The notes beneath the pieces are model-generated. The model did not search any database, was not told the DNA's origin, and worked only from the letters and a program-made list of their open reading frames with translations. The translations under genes and the position numbers were made by a program. A stretch of 64,000 nucleotides of DNA from JAGDMJ01 sp963809695 (GTDB lineage Bacteria; Bacteroidota; Ignavibacteria; UBA10030; UBA6906), in NCBI GenBank assembly GCA_963809695.1, contig CAWEKI010000007.1:372001-436000 (forward strand), read 5' to 3'. This document shows positions 62,829 to 64,000 of this stretch, one piece after another; position 1 is the stretch's first letter, and each line of letters begins with the position of its first letter.

Positions 62829-64000
62829 ATGATCGGCGAGACTGTCTCTCACTACAGGATTCTGGAAAAACTCGGTGGCGGCGGCATGGGCATCGTCTAC
62901 AAGGCCCTGGACACCCGCCTGCACCGCGAGGTTGCCCTGAAATTTCTCCCACAGGAGTTGAGCAGCAACCCGGAAGCCAAGCGCCGCCTCATCCAGGAAG
63001 CAACCGCGCTTTCTTCCCTCCAGCATAAAAATATCTGCGTCATTCACGACATCGATGCGACTGAGGACGGCCAACTCTTCATCACGATGGAATTCCTGGA
63101 AGGGGACACCCTGCGAAAGATCATCGAGTCAGGTCCCCTTCCCCTGGATCGCGCCCTGCACGTCGCTCTGGAAGTGGCGCAAGGCCTCGGCAGGGCACAC
63201 GAACGAGGCATGGTGCACCGGGATATCAAGCCTGCCAATATCATCCCGTCAAAGGATCACTCGGTAAAAATCCTCGATTTCGGGCTCGCAAGCATCGTTG
63301 GACCTGAAGTACACCCGGGCGAAGCCGATGTGTCCGGAACGATCGCCTACATGTCGCCAGAGCAGGCGAGGGGAGAACAGGTAGACCAACGCACGGACGT
63401 TTGGTCTCTGGGAGTGGTGATGTATGAAATGGTCGCGGGGCGACATCCGTTCGGCGGGCAGTACGATCACGCGACGCTTTACGCTATCCTGAACGAAACT
63501 CCCCATCCCGTCTCCACTCTGCGACCGGACATTCCCCGGGCGTTCGAAAAGGTCATTGATCGCTGCCTCGAAAAATCAACGGCGGCGCGTTATCAGAACA
63601 TGGAGACGCTGGTTGAGGACTTGCAGAGAATTGCACAGGAAGTCAAACGGCCACGGGAGGCGGCAGAAAAGTCCATCGCGGTACTTCCTTTCTCGGATCT
63701 CAGCCTGGAAAAAGACAACGCGTATTTTACCGATGGCCTGACCGAAGAGATCGTTGCAAAGCTCTCAAAGCTGCGCAATCTCAAAATCCTCCCCCTTCCT
63801 TCTGTGATCTCGTACGATCGAAGCGGCAAGCCGATGCGCCAGATCGCCGCGGACCTGGGGGTTCAGTATCTTCTCCAGGGAAGTGTACGGAAGCATGGGG
63901 CAGACCTTCGGGTTACCACTCAGCTTGTTAAGGCCGACCAGGAAACGGTCCTCTGGGCAGAGACGCAGGATGGGACCATGGAGAAGGTATTTGACATTCA
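62829..64000 (+). CDS. Serine/threonine protein kinase with TolB/FlgO-like domain (5' part)
   Basis: Runs off the right edge (391 codons present). Start ATG 62829 gives MIGETVSHYRILEKLGGGGM, as in related kinases; ATG 62817 is also open. Kinase motifs: Gly loop LGGGGMGIVY, Lys in VALKFLP, HRDIKPANI, DFGLAS and the SPEQARGE P+1 region. Then AVLPFSDLSLEKDNAYFTDG and ILPLPSVISYD match the FlgO/TolB-like module often following Pkn-type kinases, with TPR repeats expected further on. Likely a cytoplasmic signalling kinase; target unknown. Confidence 0.9.
   Translation, partial: MIGETVSHYRILEKLGGGGMGIVYKALDTRLHREVALKFLPQELSSNPEAKRRLIQEATALSSLQHKNICVIHDIDATEDGQLFITMEFLEGDTLRKIIESGPLPLDRALHVALEVAQGLGRAHERGMVHRDIKPANIIPSKDHSVKILDFGLASIVGPEVHPGEADVSGTIAYMSPEQARGEQVDQRTDVWSLGVVMYEMVAGRHPFGGQYDHATLYAILNETPHPVSTLRPDIPRAFEKVIDRCLEKSTAARYQNMETLVEDLQRIAQEVKRPREAAEKSIAVLPFSDLSLEKDNAYFTDGLTEEIVAKLSKLRNLKILPLPSVISYDRSGKPMRQIAADLGVQYLLQGSVRKHGADLRVTTQLVKADQETVLWAETQDGTMEKVFDI

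Noticed and set aside
1..64000. CRISPR arrays, rRNA genes, conjugation or virion structural genes
   Set aside because: None seen: no regularly spaced repeats of CRISPR type, no rRNA motifs, and no terminase, capsid, tail or Tra-type proteins recognised.

Overview
The window most resembles a chromosome segment from the Bacteroidota/Chlorobi side of the FCB superphylum, probably an Ignavibacteria-like lineage. The pointers are C-terminal secretion tags of the 'QNYPNPFNPSTTI' kind (type IX secretion-style sorting domains), a histone H1-like Hc1 protein, a bS21 gene, and a type IV pilus locus whose pilins depart from the proteobacterial norm. This placement is inferred from protein families; no 16S rRNA gene is present.

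Layout. (1) 1-14.0 kb, minus strand: a type IV pilus/type II secretion-like locus. In transcription order it holds a CheY-like regulator, a PilB-like ATPase whose Walker A lysine is arginine, two pilin-like proteins, PilC, PilB, three further pilin-like proteins (one DUF4900/PilX-like), PilT, a PilM-PilN fusion, a PilO-PilP-like fusion, and a secretin that runs off the left edge. (2) 14.45-30.78 kb: an integrated genomic island. It lies between perfect 45-bp direct repeats made of the 3' half of a tRNA(CAU) gene, with a tyrosine integrase beside the intact tRNA at the right end. It carries a phage/plasmid-like replication and recombination set (DUF932 protein, P-loop ATPase, Gam/Gp157-like protein, Sak4-like ATPase), an iteron-like repeat cluster, and exported cargo with type IX-style tags, part of it broken by a frameshift and an IS3 remnant. 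No virion or conjugation genes were recognised. (3) 31-36.2 kb, plus strand: a zinc-ribbon protein, rpsU, Hc1 on the opposite strand, then a fur-feoA-feoB iron-uptake operon ending with a Cys-rich FeoB partner and a MIP18/SufT-like factor. (4) 36.2-46.8 kb, minus strand: ychF, a TPR lipoprotein, an orphan kinase DHp fragment, a large hybrid kinase, a DUF4032 protein, purC, aat and an oxidoreductase. (5) 47.1-51 kb: a UbiA-family prenyltransferase, an FmdB-type zinc ribbon and clpC, followed by an intact-looking IS1182-family insertion. (6) 52.8-62.3 kb, minus strand: signalling genes. Two hybrid kinases overlap, one split by a -1 shift at a G6 tract, followed by a PDZ/membrane/GAF/SpoIIE-type phosphatase and a DUF1624 acyltransferase with a decayed duplicate. 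(7) 62.8 kb to the right edge: a Ser/Thr protein kinase with a TolB/FlgO-like region, cut by the window.

How the parts fit. The pilus locus has assembly and retraction ATPases, a platform, alignment proteins and a secretin, but no prepilin peptidase in the window. The iron cluster has a Fur-type regulator with a candidate operator overlapping its own promoter. The island has the machinery to integrate and probably to replicate. Its most notable features are phased integrase arm-like repeats at both ends and a five-copy 9-mer cluster behind the helicase-like gene.
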